From Amorphochlora amoebiformis (Eukaryota; Cercozoa; Chlorarachniophyceae): a stretch of DNA of 64,000 nt. The translations under genes and the position numbers were made by a program. The stretch covers positions 1,364,001-1,428,000 of the forward strand of contig BAAHQB010000006.1 of assembly GCA_054601695.1 (NCBI GenBank), in the 5' to 3' direction. Below, piece after piece: positions 1 through 39,002 of this stretch. The notes beneath the pieces were generated by a model. The model was given only the letters and a program-made list of their open reading frames with translations, did not search any database and was not told the DNA's origin. The first letter of the stretch is position 1; the number at the start of each line of letters is the position of its first letter.

Positions 1-4
1 CATC

Positions 5-67
<63 letters not shown>

Positions 68-313
68 TAAATGTGCATCATATATACATATATATATATA
101 TGTATATGTTCACATATAAATTTATTTTTTTTATATATGTTTAGATATATATTTACATATATATATACATATGTATAGATATATATGTTATAAATATGTA
201 TATAATATAATATAATGATAATTATAATGATAACAATAGTTATAATAGTAAAAGCAATAATGTGTATGTAGGTATGTGTTTGTGCATGAGGTTTGTGAAT
301 TTTTATTATATAA

Positions 314-365
<52 letters not shown>

Positions 366-560
366 ATATATATGATATATGATACATTCACGTGCATACA
401 GCATACAGATACACATGTGTGTGTATGGTGTATACATACTAACAATATTTATACGATGATACATCCATGTATATATATACATGAGTCATGGTATCATATA
501 TATTTATATGTGTAACACATTTGTACATAAATTTTTAGTGAATACAAACATAATTACCAG
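1..560. repeat. TA microsatellite, USP intron
   Basis: (TA)n tracts at 1-62, 306-372 and elsewhere, mixed with AT-rich spacer; intron sequence upstream of the first USP exon seen. Confidence 0.7.
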
Positions 561-27732
<27,172 letters not shown>

Positions 27733-27810
27733 GTACTTAATATCAGTTATACTCTTTGCGTGCATAGTATATATATAGAGAGAAACATATATATATATAT
27801 ATATATATAT

Positions 27811-27962
27811 GTACGCATAGACAAATAAAAATACATTCGCTTATATCATGTACATGTGTATTTAATCCCTGTATATATATATATATATATATACGCATAG
27901 ACAAGTAAAAATACAGTTGCTTAGATTATATCATGTATATGTGTATGTAATCCCTGTACGTA
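27811..27962. repeat. Tandem duplication of a unit of about 70 bp
   Basis: Two copies share cgcatagacaa, taaaaatac, tatatcatgta and aatccctgta in order, at about 27,812-27,872 and 27,892-27,959, with TA tract between them. Confidence 0.8.
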
Positions 27963-28016
27963 TGTACTTTTCCATGTAATATATTCAAAATTATGCGTAC
28001 CATACATGTATATATA

Positions 28017-28065
<49 letters not shown>

Positions 28066-28297
28066 ATATCTATATATGCAAAAATAAGGTGCACAATGAA
28101 AAAACAACTAGGTTACTCGGAACGCATACGTAATGTTCTATCGACGTAGGGACATAAATCAAGTTAACTGGGATTTTCTCCCACAGGTATAAACATACAT
28201 GTATATTTCCTGTATATATATTTTCGTCTACAAAAAATGCTCCAGCATTGGCTAGATAAGCCATGATATTTTTTACCATTCCTCCCTTGGCCATTAG

Positions 28298-28357
28298 CGC
28301 ACACAAGAGTTGTTGCGGCGTCCTCTCAGCGCAGAGGAGAAGACCTTGGCGGATCAG
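28298..28357 (+). other. Possible terminal exon of the USP gene or orphan exon
   Basis: A 60-nt stretch between ccattag acceptor and cag|gtcata donor reads RTQELLRRPLSAEEKTLADQ in phase 0. It looks coding and is in phase with the last certain USP exon, but it lacks the usual terminal AYxLFY motif. I could not find that motif anywhere downstream. The opposite strand is also open here, so this call is weak. Confidence 0.3.
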
Positions 28358-28711
28358 GTCATATTGTATATCAATTCACGTGTTCAACGATGTGAATGTG
28401 TTGAGTGTCTGGACTCGTATTCATAAAATACAATGTAATGATTCATTTGATAATGGTAATAATATAACATAGATGTGTGGGTATTTAATATGTATATATA
28501 TATATATATATATATAAATATATGTATATATGTATAAATATATGTGTGTGTCTACAAAATTTATACGTAAATCTATCATATGCATAAATGTATATATTTA
28601 TATATATATACATATTTATATGTATTATGTATATTTATGCTTTACATGTACCACATTATAACAAATACTCTATCTGTGTGTATAATATATATAGACACAT
28701 ATATACACTTA

Positions 28712-28800
<89 letters not shown>

Positions 28801-28830
28801 TATATATATATATAAGATAGATAATATATG

Positions 28831-28873
<43 letters not shown>

Positions 28874-28911
28874 CACGTATATATGTGTACTTTTATATTC
28901 GTACACATCTA

Positions 28912-28962
<51 letters not shown>

Positions 28963-28974
28963 CATAATATGCAT

Positions 28975-29018
<44 letters not shown>

Positions 29019-29110
29019 CGTGCACACATATACAATATATCATCATTATATTTGTAAATTTCATCATGTATATAAATATTATGTACATGTATACATATAT
29101 ATAGAATTAC

Positions 29111-29143
<33 letters not shown>

Positions 29144-29278
29144 CATATACATACATATACATATATAATTAAGTGTATAAGTCTACAATAACTAGAATAA
29201 ACCTAACATATCTATTTATGTACATACAGATATATAATATATATATATACATATTACAAATTATTTAGATTAGATAGC

Positions 29279-29310
<32 letters not shown>

Positions 29311-29343
29311 GTATGAATATGATATATATGTATACATATTTAT

Positions 29344-29398
<55 letters not shown>

Positions 29399-30035
29399 AT
29401 GTGTGTGTATACCAGGCCGCTGCGAGCGCCGCAAGAGCCAGCTGGACCTCGAATGCGGGTTGTACAGTCTCCTGAAGTCCAGTCGTCGATAGGGCATGAA
29501 TTGAAGCAAGTCCACTTATAATGATGAGATAATGCGGTCATCAAGTTGACCATATCTTAAGTATTCCGACTAGTATCTAGAGTATACCTAGAGATAAGTT
29601 GTCAGTCCTATATATATATATATATATATATATCGACCTCTAGTCTAGTAGTTATGTACGTCGTCTATCGGACTGGTATATCAATAATAGTCTGGATACC
29701 GTTTTTGTTACCTTTCTTTTCTAGTTTTGTCTAGATAGTACTAGCGGAATTTGAATCAATTTGATCTCAAGATTCTGAATTTTAATTAACTAGTTAAATT
29801 ATGATTGAAATAAATATTCTGAGATATCTATCGTTTTTTGACATCTAGTGACTACTTTCCCTAGACTAGGATGCTCTAGATGCTAGTCACAGTTGTGTCT
29901 AGTATGTAGAGTTAGGTTGTAAACCATAAATTAAAACACGGACTTGCACTTTATGATTCACTAAAATTGATCGAGGCGTTTCACTTGGCTAGAACTATCT
30001 GGATATTTCGACTCGGAGTGGCGACTATGACATCA

Positions 30036-30159
30036 TTAGTCGTCGTCCGCTTGCAGCTCTTCTAAAACCTGCAGACGAACATAACAAGCATGATTCGATT
30101 TCCACATCGTTAACATGTATTGTTCTATTTACTTCATATCTGGACACACACATACAAAC

Positions 30160-30214
<55 letters not shown>

Positions 30215-30644
30215 CATATATACATATATATATATATGTATATTAATATGTAACAATGTATATGTTGAATACATATACATAGTAAGTGTGTGAATGCACA
30301 ATTAACAATCACCTTAAGGTTAATTTTCTTCGACATATTCTTCTCACGAATGAAGTTCAGAGCAGCATCCGCAGCGTTGTCCGCCGAGTGATCCTTTCTC
30401 TTACGTTTTCTTCTCTTGGGCACCTTCCCAAGTTTGAGATTCCTTCTCTTCTTCTCTTCTATCTCCCGCAGGGCCTCATCGTGCTGCTCGTGCCACTCCT
30501 GAGTTTTAAGTTTGTCTCAGAATACTAATACATCACAGTGGCGCGTAGTAACTGGATTGTTTTGGTTCTGCAAATTCTTCAACACGGGTTGTATCGACAT
30601 ATACGTATACATACGCTACACAATATATGCATATATATATTATA

Positions 30645-30679
<35 letters not shown>

Positions 30680-31784
30680 GTATGTATAATACTTATAGGG
30701 TCTCCTCACTATGGTCAACAAAACGAACATACGGCGTAATTGGCTTGTGGCCACATGCAAACATACATGTACATATGAACAGAGGCACACATAGTAATTT
30801 CACATTACGCACATACATACATTAATACATACGCGATATACCACATACATATGTATTATATATGTGTATGTATATATATATATATATATATATATACACT
30901 ATATATATATATACATAAATATACAGTATGTATATGTAGAGCTATGTTACCTGGGTTTTGGTTTTTACCTCCTCCTCATTGAGAAGCATGGACTCTAGTT
31001 CGTCGTCATCCACGTCGGACAACGTGTCTCCCGCTCCCATCAAGCTAGAATCCCCAGCGCCGATGGAGCAACTGGATTGCTCGTTTGGGGTGGGTAAGGT
31101 TGCTGGTTCACTGGGTAATTTGGCGTCGGTGGAGGTTACAGTTGCAGGTACCACAAGTGGCTCGGGAATGGTGAAGGGGAAGAGTGAGCTATTGTTGATT
31201 GCTGGGAGGTTACAGTGACTATTCGACGACGAAGCCTAGAGAGAGGGACTGTTAGTGCATAAAAAAAAATAACATGTGGTAAGGTTATAAGGGTATGAGT
31301 GTCAGAGGGTAGTGTGTAAGATTATGTATCATCTAAGTAGGGTTAGGGTTAGAGTAAGCGTTAGGGTTAGGGTTAGGCTTAGAAGGGTTAGGATTAGTTT
31401 TAGGATTAGCATTAAGGTTAGGATTAGAGTTAGGGTTAATAGGGTTAGGGTTGATAGGGTTCATGTACGATTAAGGTTACGGTATGGTTAGGGTGGGTTA
31501 GGTTTAGGGTAGGGTTAGGGTTAGAGTTATGGTTGGATCAGATTATTCAGCATATCTTTAGCCCTGGGGCCATTGGCTACGCCATTTAGTGGGGGGTTAT
31601 GTTAGGAGCGACCTCAGCAGGTCGTGATCAGCGTTAGGGTTAGAGTTTGGGTTGGGATTAGATAGAGTATGCTAAGTGTTAAATATGAATAAGGTAGGGT
31701 TAGGGTTAACTTTAGGATTAGGGCTAGGGTTGGTATCTACTTGTACATAATAACACAGGAAATACACAATATATATATGTTCAG

Positions 31785-31825
<41 letters not shown>

Positions 31826-31956
31826 CATATAGAGAGACAGGGATAAGATATAGACGTGGAGAATGTGATAAGTGGGGAGTGAGAGTGGGGAGAGAGTAGG
31901 AAGTTAGGAAGAATTTATTCCTTAAACGTAATACTATATACCCAATGTATGTAAGC

Positions 31957-32013
<57 letters not shown>

Positions 32014-32760
32014 ATATATATATAAATATACAGATGTATGTATACATATTTATATATTCTAATAAATCTATGCATGTAAATATAGATATATATGTAATGT
32101 ATATATATATATATATATATGTATATACATATATATTATATATGTATATATATATATATGTTCTTCTTGTCCCTGTGGCCTTTCCCTGTCACCTTTTCCT
32201 GCTTCCCTCTCCTCTCTCTCACCCAATACTCCGACCCATTCCCCAACCTCCCTACTCAAAGGGGCCGAAAAAAAGAGAGAGGAATAAAAACAATATGCCG
32301 TCGGAGAGAATAGGTATATTCAATTAATGAACCTCTGAGGCTTGCACTTGCTTGATCTCTTGACTTTTTTGTTGCTTTAGAAAGGCTGGTGGGTCATGTG
32401 CGATACCCGTCTCGGCATCCTCTTTCTTGAACTAAAGCATGTTCATTGAAGTTATCTATGCAATTTTATGCGAAAAAATGATCATTAAGGATAGGGCTAG
32501 AGAATAGGACCTGCTCCCATGTGAGCTGGCTTGTAGGGGTCTCCGAGAATTCTTTAAGTCGCTTAGCTACCGTTGAGGGAGCGACGCGCACGACTTTCCG
32601 AACCTCTTCCGTGGAGCGACGGAATCCTAGGGATTGTGTAGGTTAGTGTGAGGTTTGAGACTTTATATATATGGGATAAATACTGTTTTTGAAGATGTAT
32701 ATATATATATATATATGTATATATATTATATTCATGCGTATGAAAAATGAATGTATATAC

Positions 32761-32792
<32 letters not shown>

Positions 32793-32891
32793 ATATATAT
32801 ATATATAATACTAAATATTTATGTATATATATATGTGTATACATATAGAGATATATATTATATGTACTCATATTCATATACACACCTATTT

Positions 32892-32942
<51 letters not shown>

Positions 32943-32982
32943 TGTATATTGAGGTCATATGCATAGCTATACATGTATATAA

Positions 32983-33038
<56 letters not shown>

Positions 33039-34077
33039 GTATATATTTGTATATGTTTGAACATATTTACGTACATCATAGATATGTTACGTGCGTATTG
33101 TAAAAAATAAATGCATGCACATTAGGTTACAAGAGGCCAACTGTGGAAAGTTAGTGCACCATGAATCCTGGCGGCTATAATGAGCGCTGCGGCACAGATT
33201 CCACTCGGCTTTCGTCCCACCGTCATCCAATCTCTCTTCATCCGACCCACGAGTTTAAGCGCAGTGGTTGCTACTGTATGATATCGATCACCAAACTCAA
33301 GCTGTGAGGCAAACCTGAAAAAGCCATTGTAAGTATTCGCTCGTCCGTTTGTGATTATTCTCACCGATGAATGTACAGAGACGGGTCGATGAGTGGGAGC
33401 TCCAGCTTAAGCAGACGTGTGAGCTTTAGGTAAGTCTTTCCAAGGCTGAATATACTTCGCTGGAGGCACTCGGCAAAATCCAGGAGCATATGTGCGCTCT
33501 TCTCACGCCTACAAGCAATATATAGGCACGATCCACATACATCCTCCATGTTCCTTCCCTGTGTGAAGTTATGCTCGACCGCCAACGTCAAAAGTCTCAC
33601 GGCGGCGTCAACCTGACAATGATAGTGGGATCAGACATTCATCTAGTTATCATAAATTGAGACCTGATTGCGTCCAAGACGGAGGATCGAGGCAGTAGCC
33701 TGCATCTTCGTCCTACCCTTCTCTACCGTGACTTGACGAGTGTTCGAACCTCCTCGAAACCCACGATTCGATCTGGGCGACATCTAGAATCAGCGGCTTG
33801 AATGATTTCATGGTGGCACCAACCTGCTCCAGCCGGCAGTCGGAACATAAGTTCCTACTCTAGTGGATTTTCCTCCGCTTGTTGTGGCGAAGGTCGCTTC
33901 GGAGGAGATATTCGAGTCCTAAGGTTACCGATTCTAACCCCTACTTGTCACAATACGCGAAATAAAAGAATATAGGACCGTTACGATGAAGCCGCATTGT
34001 GTACATACGGTATGTCCTTGTGCAGGATCGATATCTAAGGCGTCACTTCCACATTCATGGCAGTATTGGGCCGCCAT
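30036..34077 (-). CDS. BRF1: BRF1, TFIIB-related subunit of TFIIIB
   Basis: Transcription initiation factor that bridges TFIIIC, TBP and RNA polymerase III. Exons: 33985-34077, 33824-33918, 33664-33772, 33365-33612, 33160-33314, 32511-32626, 32333-32431, 30951-31235, 30313-30498, 30036-30068. They join in phase to 473 codons including TAA. The N-terminal zinc ribbon has C6, C9, C25 and C28 (CHECG...CTQCG). Two cyclin-like repeats follow, with motifs [51 protein letters not shown] and [14 protein letters not shown]. The C-terminal BRF homology block has [18 protein letters not shown], then a basic stretch and [20 protein letters not shown]. Introns 1-4 are 50-66 nt and free of TA; intron 7 (1.1 kb) holds a telomere-like array. 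The start codon is the first Met of the zinc ribbon. It is slightly short for the family (472 aa). Confidence 0.96.
31338..31735. repeat. Degenerate telomere-like array in BRF1 intron 7
   Basis: TTAGGG units and variants on + (CCCTAA on the coding strand). A unique module of about 65 bp is embedded at 31535-31601. Confidence 0.9.
32165..32260. repeat. CT-rich tract in BRF1 intron 7
   Basis: CCTTTTCCTGCTTCCCTCTCC-like sequence on +, purine-rich on the coding strand. Confidence 0.6.
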
Positions 34078-34243
34078 GGCGCCCCGAAATACCCTTCGGT
34101 TTGACCACGGCCCGACACCTTTGACCCGACAATTTTCGAGGAAAATTCGGCAAGTAGCGGGGATTAATATGGATAAACAGGGATTCTTTCGGAGACAATC
34201 CGAGACATACTGGAGACCATCACACGTGTCTCTCGCTGGTGGA
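34078..34243. promoter_or_regulatory. Divergent promoter BRF1/MAPR
   Basis: Only 166 bp separate the two assigned start codons, with no TA repeat. It contains CCGACAATTT at 34126-34135. The BRF1 ATG lies in the palindrome CCATGG, so an ATG also exists on the + strand at 34076. If that ATG or the one at 34169 is used, the MAPR transcript would overlap or nearly overlap BRF1. Confidence 0.6.
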
Positions 34244-35068
34244 ATGGCAGCTGTGAGGCGCAGCTTGCTGATTATAAGCGCCCTCTGTGCGATATTGGGG
34301 TTATTATGGCCTCAGATTGAGGAATACCTGAAGGATAAAACTGCTTGTCCCATTTTCAAAGACGGTAAATAGCCCGAAAATCAACATTTTTCAACGCTGA
34401 CCTACACCATAGCCCTGTGCCCTTAGCCTGGGGTCTAATTCCACATCCCTGTCTGCGTAACGCTGTGTATGAATAATGGGCTCCACACTACAGTAACAGC
34501 CTGATGTTTGCCAAATTGATCCAATGCCCAACGGCAGAACATCGCTGTGATTGTGGTTGGCTTTCATTTTTAGGCGACCCGAAGGAAGCTATGAAACCTC
34601 CGACGGGAGGAACCGCAGCCCCAGACGGGAACCACGAGGCATCAATTCCCTTAAGGACTTTCACGGCCGAAGAGTTGGTATGCTGACCGTTGTGTATGTT
34701 TATCAAGCTAATCCTGAGAAAATGAACCTCTTTTTCAGTCGAAATATGATGGTAAACAATCGGACGACTCTCCTATCTAGTACTCAAACATTCACGATCA
34801 CATCTAAATCGTATTTGAATAGATTAATAGACATATTTGTACTTCTTTTGTTCCTCAGTTTGGCAGTGGATGGAATAGTATTTGATGTTAGTGCCGGGAG
34901 AAATTACTACGGTGTATAGATAAGAAATCCTTAACATAGCATTACACACATATACTTGGGAATGGTTGGTAGGGTTAACCCAATAGTCTAAGGTTAACGA
35001 TAGGGCATGATCACATTCATGTTTTTATGTATTACGTGTGTGTATACATAAAATGTATTTGAATAATA

Positions 35069-35116
<48 letters not shown>

Positions 35117-35122
35117 TACATA

Positions 35123-35154
<32 letters not shown>

Positions 35155-35210
35155 AAATGTATATATATATATATATATACATATGTGTGTCTATACATAT
35201 GTATGTATAG

Positions 35211-35253
<43 letters not shown>

Positions 35254-35407
35254 AAGCATAAACATATTTGTACATACGTATAGCTACATGTATACATTGT
35301 GCATTTTACATATATCAAAATACAAAACGTCATACACATATATATATATATATGTATATATATATGTATATATTAATATATTTATATATATACATTACAT
35401 CACATAT

Positions 35408-35439
<32 letters not shown>

Positions 35440-35508
35440 CATATATGATGTATTACGTAGGTCCCGACGGGTCGTATGGGATTTTTGGAGGAAGGTAAAT
35501 ATATGCAT

Positions 35509-35597
<89 letters not shown>

Positions 35598-35620
35598 CAT
35601 ATATTATATGTATATACGTA

Positions 35621-35681
<61 letters not shown>

Positions 35682-35868
35682 GCACATACACACACATATA
35701 TATATATATATATATGTGTGTATATAAATATTTTATACATATACATATTTGTATATTATATGTAAGGATTTGTGATAGAGCTCTGGCATTGGGAAAGCTA
35801 GAGAATGGTTATCTGATTGGGAGCTTAGAAGGGCTTTCAGAGAAAGAAATAACGACTCACAAACACTG
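34244..35868 (+). CDS. MAPR/PGRMC-type cytochrome b5-like haem-binding membrane protein (3' end uncertain)
   Basis: Membrane-associated progesterone receptor family: ER-type membrane proteins that bind haem and assist cytochrome P450s and sterol metabolism. Exons: 34244-34364, 34574-34677, 34739-34779, 34859-34911, 35461-35494, 35767 to about 35868. The start at MAAVRRSLL gives a short head followed by one transmembrane helix ([19 protein letters not shown]). The b5-like domain follows: [53 protein letters not shown] and LEGLSEKEI. Tyr112 in DGSYGIF matches the haem-ligand tyrosine of PGRMC1. The expected WxxxFxxxY tail is present at about 36470 (WVHTFYDSY) but no GT donor joins it in phase. 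Introns 4 and 5 are TA repeat. Confidence 0.88.
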
Positions 35869-35902
35869 GTGGCATAGACATGCGCATAAATTCATACACA
35901 CA

Positions 35903-35943
<41 letters not shown>

Positions 35944-35964
35944 ATATATAACCAATCTGTTCCA

Positions 35965-36077
35965 TAAACCCTCCTACTCTCTCATCCCTCTTCTCTCTCT
36001 TTCTGTCCTACTCACGCTCTCTCCTCTCTTTCCGTGTTCCCTCTCTTCTATGCCACCTCCCCCTATTTCTCCTGTTT
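35965..36077. repeat. CT-rich tract downstream of MAPR exon 6
   Basis: Polypyrimidine run with TCTCTCTTTC and CTCTCTCC units. Confidence 0.6.
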
Positions 36078-36271
36078 AAATATCAACTCCTGTATTAATA
36101 TCAAAGACCATCATAGTGTACGTGTATAAATAGATTAAGTTTATGTATCTATTCACATGTAATATTATAAATATATATTATTATTAACGGTATTAGCATA
36201 ATTATCATTATTATTATTATTATCATTGTTACATAGTATTTATGCATGTATATGTTAACGCAAATATATAT

Positions 36272-36309
<38 letters not shown>

Positions 36310-36469
36310 GAATACATATATTTATAAATATTACATAATATATATATATATATATATATGCATATATATATATATATTGTATATATATATATATACATTA
36401 TATATATATATATATATATGTATATGCATATACATATATATACATATATATATATGGATGATGCCTCAG

Positions 36470-36577
36470 TGGGTTCACACATTTTATGATTCCTACAAAT
36501 TGTACAATTTACAGTGTTATTTTCTTTGCCAAGCACTTATGTCACATAAAAAAATGTCTTACAATAAAGTGCCATGA
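36470..36577 (+). other. Candidate last exon of the MAPR gene
   Basis: After gatgcctcag, the frame reads WVHTFYDSYKLYNL and runs open to TGA at 36575-36577. W-x3-F-x3-Y is the spacing of the MAPR C-terminal helix, directly after the LSEKE motif encoded upstream. Phase with a donor at 35868/35869 fails by two bases, so the junction is unresolved. Confidence 0.4.
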
Positions 36578-37183
36578 CCTATACATGTAATCATACACAC
36601 ATATATGTATCATATTATTTGGGTCCCGCCTCTATGACCTGCGGACAAGGATTTAGCATGTAATATATGTACATATTGAAAACGATTGATACATATCTCT
36701 AGGGTCAATTTCTTCAAGAAAAAATACTCTGCAGTTGGAGTTTTGGCCGGATATCTACCGTCGAAATGAACATATAAAACATATATATAATATATATATC
36801 AACTTGAATAGCATGAGCGTGCTGCGGTAATTCTAATTCAAAATCGATGACTATTTGAACAACGAACAATGTCATGATCATGTGAGCATGGCCCCTCGTA
36901 GAACACGTTGTAGAAGGCTTAACATGTATACTAGATATAGCTAGTTCCAAACATAATATTTTTCCAGCCGTGATTCGGCGCGCGCCCGTGAATAATTATG
37001 TTATTAGTCTAGATTATATCATGGTTGCGATATTCTAGATATTAGGCCTATTTATCATGAAGAAATCTCAGTACCGTCAATCGCATATATAATTGTATCA
37101 CCGTACATATTATATAAATACATATATGTGTGTTCGTGTGTATGTATGTGCACAGTACTAGAGTAACTAGAGTACACGTATAT
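36578..37183. other. Intergenic region downstream of MAPR
   Basis: Mostly unique, TA-poor DNA without a convincing gene. About nine CTAG tetramers lie between 36,920 and 37,230, some of them in the left edge of the transposon. Confidence 0.5.
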
Positions 37184-37209
37184 AGGCCTTGTTAAATTAC
37201 GCGTTCACG
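37184..37209 (+). repeat. Harbinger left terminal inverted repeat
   Basis: Perfect 26-bp inverted match to 40453-40478; preceded by TAT at 37181-37183. Confidence 0.93.
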
Positions 37210-37309
37210 TGGGTAATACACTAGCTAGACTAGAATACAGACAAATACACAATGGCTTAAAGAATAATATCGAAATAGTTAATTGAACAAATTTAATCGT
37301 CTGTAAGAT

Positions 37310-38574
37310 TTATAACTGATTCTCAACTTGGCCAAACATTTTGCGGAAATAAGGATTTTTGAGTCGCTTCACAGGAGTTTTTTTAATAACAATAATGTCT
37401 GAACTATCACTATTATCTCTATAGTTGGATTGTGTGCACTTGATGTCAGAGACGCGACACAATCGTCGTTGCCGGAAGGTTGGAGTGTATTCCTCATCAG
37501 TAGGATTGTATTCTTTTTCACTGTCCCCTGAGTGATAGGCCTCCTCGTCACCTTCCTTCCATTCTGGATCCTCCCAGCTTTGAGGCGATCTCTCTTGGTA
37601 GCTCCCCAGTGTGATGCTGGATCGGTTGCTGTCGTCTGCCGCAAATTCTATTGAGCCACAAGACACGCAATCGCTTCCCTCATCGCCGATAGCATCCAGG
37701 TCGTCTATCGTCATTTCCTGCTGGACGCCCTCTCGTGGCTCCAATTCGTCCCCCGTGCAATCGTCATGCTGTTTAGAGTCCTCCTCGAAATCGGCAGACT
37801 GCGTGATGGAAGAAACGGGAGACATGGGCTTCTTGGAGTAGCGACGGAGCAGCTGAAGACTTCAGCCGACACTCTCTTCATCACTGTTGCAGTCGAGTTC
37901 CTCAGAATCCGTTGTGATGTTCTGGAAACATATGCCGATCCAATGCTTGTTCTTGCGCCAACTCCATGACCCAGCTTCTGATCGCACTCCATCTGGGACT
38001 TTGTATGCGTAGACGAGCTCTTCTTGTTCAGTGTGATCCTCGTAGAGGGCTTTCATAATCCGCTTGGACACTTTGACTCCAGACTCGAACATGGTGCTTG
38101 GGGAATTGAAGATGTCCATATCCTTGGGGTGCATGTACTTGACCTTCCACACGAAAAGTCCGTAGTCGGGGTAGACCTTGAAGCTGAATTAGGCGATCCC
38201 CGGCCGGTGAAACATGACGACTGTCTCGTTCTTCAGGACGAGCTTCACGCTTGGAGGCCCGGTTGCGAGACGGTTCATAAGCTCCTTCTTTTCAGACTTG
38301 TACGCCATGGCCTTGTGCTCTTCAGAGCCGATTTCTTCGGGGGGGGGGTCTCGCCGGCAGATGATGGTCCAATGATGGGCTCAGCTGTCTGGTCCATGAA
38401 GTTTCCCATGGTCTTGAGGTATTTGATCTTGTTTCGAATCTGTTCTGGATCCTTCTTGCCCTTGAAGACGTTCATGGAGAGGTAGGCCCACCTGTTTTTC
38501 TCGCCCTTGGGGATTGTTTTGTATCCATTCTTCAGAGTTTGGATCTGCGCTGTAGTCCAGTTCGACTTCCCCAT
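37310..38574 (-). pseudogene. Harbinger Myb/SANT-like accessory protein, broken
   Basis: In Harbinger elements a Myb-like protein binds the ends and carries the transposase to the nucleus. The N-terminus (MGKSNWTTAQIQTLKNGYKT, then NRWAYLSMNVF and RNKIKYL) is a SANT-like trihelix. The frame is lost at a run of ten G near 38,340. It continues in another frame (EEHKAMAYKSEKKELMNRL), meets an in-frame TAA before FSFKVYPDYGLFVWKVKYM, and a TGA at 37862 before a long acidic tail that ends in a basic region (VIKKTPVKRLKNPYFRKM). One frameshift and two stops argue for decay. Confidence 0.8.
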
Positions 38575-38696
38575 GATCAGGTTGGCGGTTGAGATTTGGC
38601 GGGTAAATGTGCGTGTGTGCTCGCGAATTGTGGCCGAGAAAATCATAATCTTGTCAATAGTCTAATAATACCTAAATTGATAATTCTGGAATTCCG

Positions 38697-38962
38697 ATAT
38701 TACCGGGTATTGCCGGGTATTGCCGGGTGGTTAACCACGTGGTTAACCGAATGGTCAATGACCGGGATTAGGCCTATTTACCCAAATCACAAAAAGACAC
38801 CGGATTTGGGCGATGGAGGGCGTCCCTGGGTGTGTATTCCCGCGCATAAAAACCAGTAAACATGAAATTAAATGTTATTGCCGGGCTGTTTTCCATCGTG
38901 GTTAACCGGGTGGTTAACCGGGTGGTTAACCGGGTGGTTAACCGGGTGGTTAACCAGTTGGG
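38697..38962. repeat. GGTTAACC-type short tandem repeats at the centre of the transposon
   Basis: A 12-bp unit, CCGGGTGGTTAA, is repeated about five times at 38,897-38,960. Related CGGGTATTGC and GTGGTTAACC copies occur at 38,702-38,750. The unit contains the palindrome GGTTAACC. It lies between the two divergent transposon genes and may be their promoter or a subterminal binding site. Confidence 0.7.
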
Positions 38963-39002
38963 TAGGTGCAGATGATGGGAAGAGAGAAAACAGTGGATAA
39001 TT

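Larger units (their letters stand above)
27733..30035. other. Convergent region between USP and BRF1 3' ends
   Basis: Holds the unresolved USP 3' end, a tandem duplication at 27,811-27,962, TA repeats at 28.0 and 28.5-29.4 kb, and unique DNA at 29,540-30,035 that is very rich in CTAG. An open + frame at 29,413-29,520 (start of an Arg/Pro-rich stretch after a cag) may be coding but cannot be connected. Confidence 0.6.

Noticed and set aside
28070-28380. Minus-strand frame with a protein-like stretch (LLCALMAKGGMVKNIMAYLANA)
   Set aside because: No acceptor follows the upstream stop and no family is recognised; the + strand frame there has better splice signals. Left unresolved.
29413-29520. 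Plus-strand Pro/Arg-rich frame after a cag
   Set aside because: Cannot be joined in phase to any placed exon with confidence; all three frames are plausible.
33986-34243. Longer MAPR N-terminus from + strand starts at 33986, 34076 or 34169
   Set aside because: These overlap BRF1 exon 1 or add a basic head not typical of the family; the Met just before the membrane helix fits best, though 34169 remains possible.
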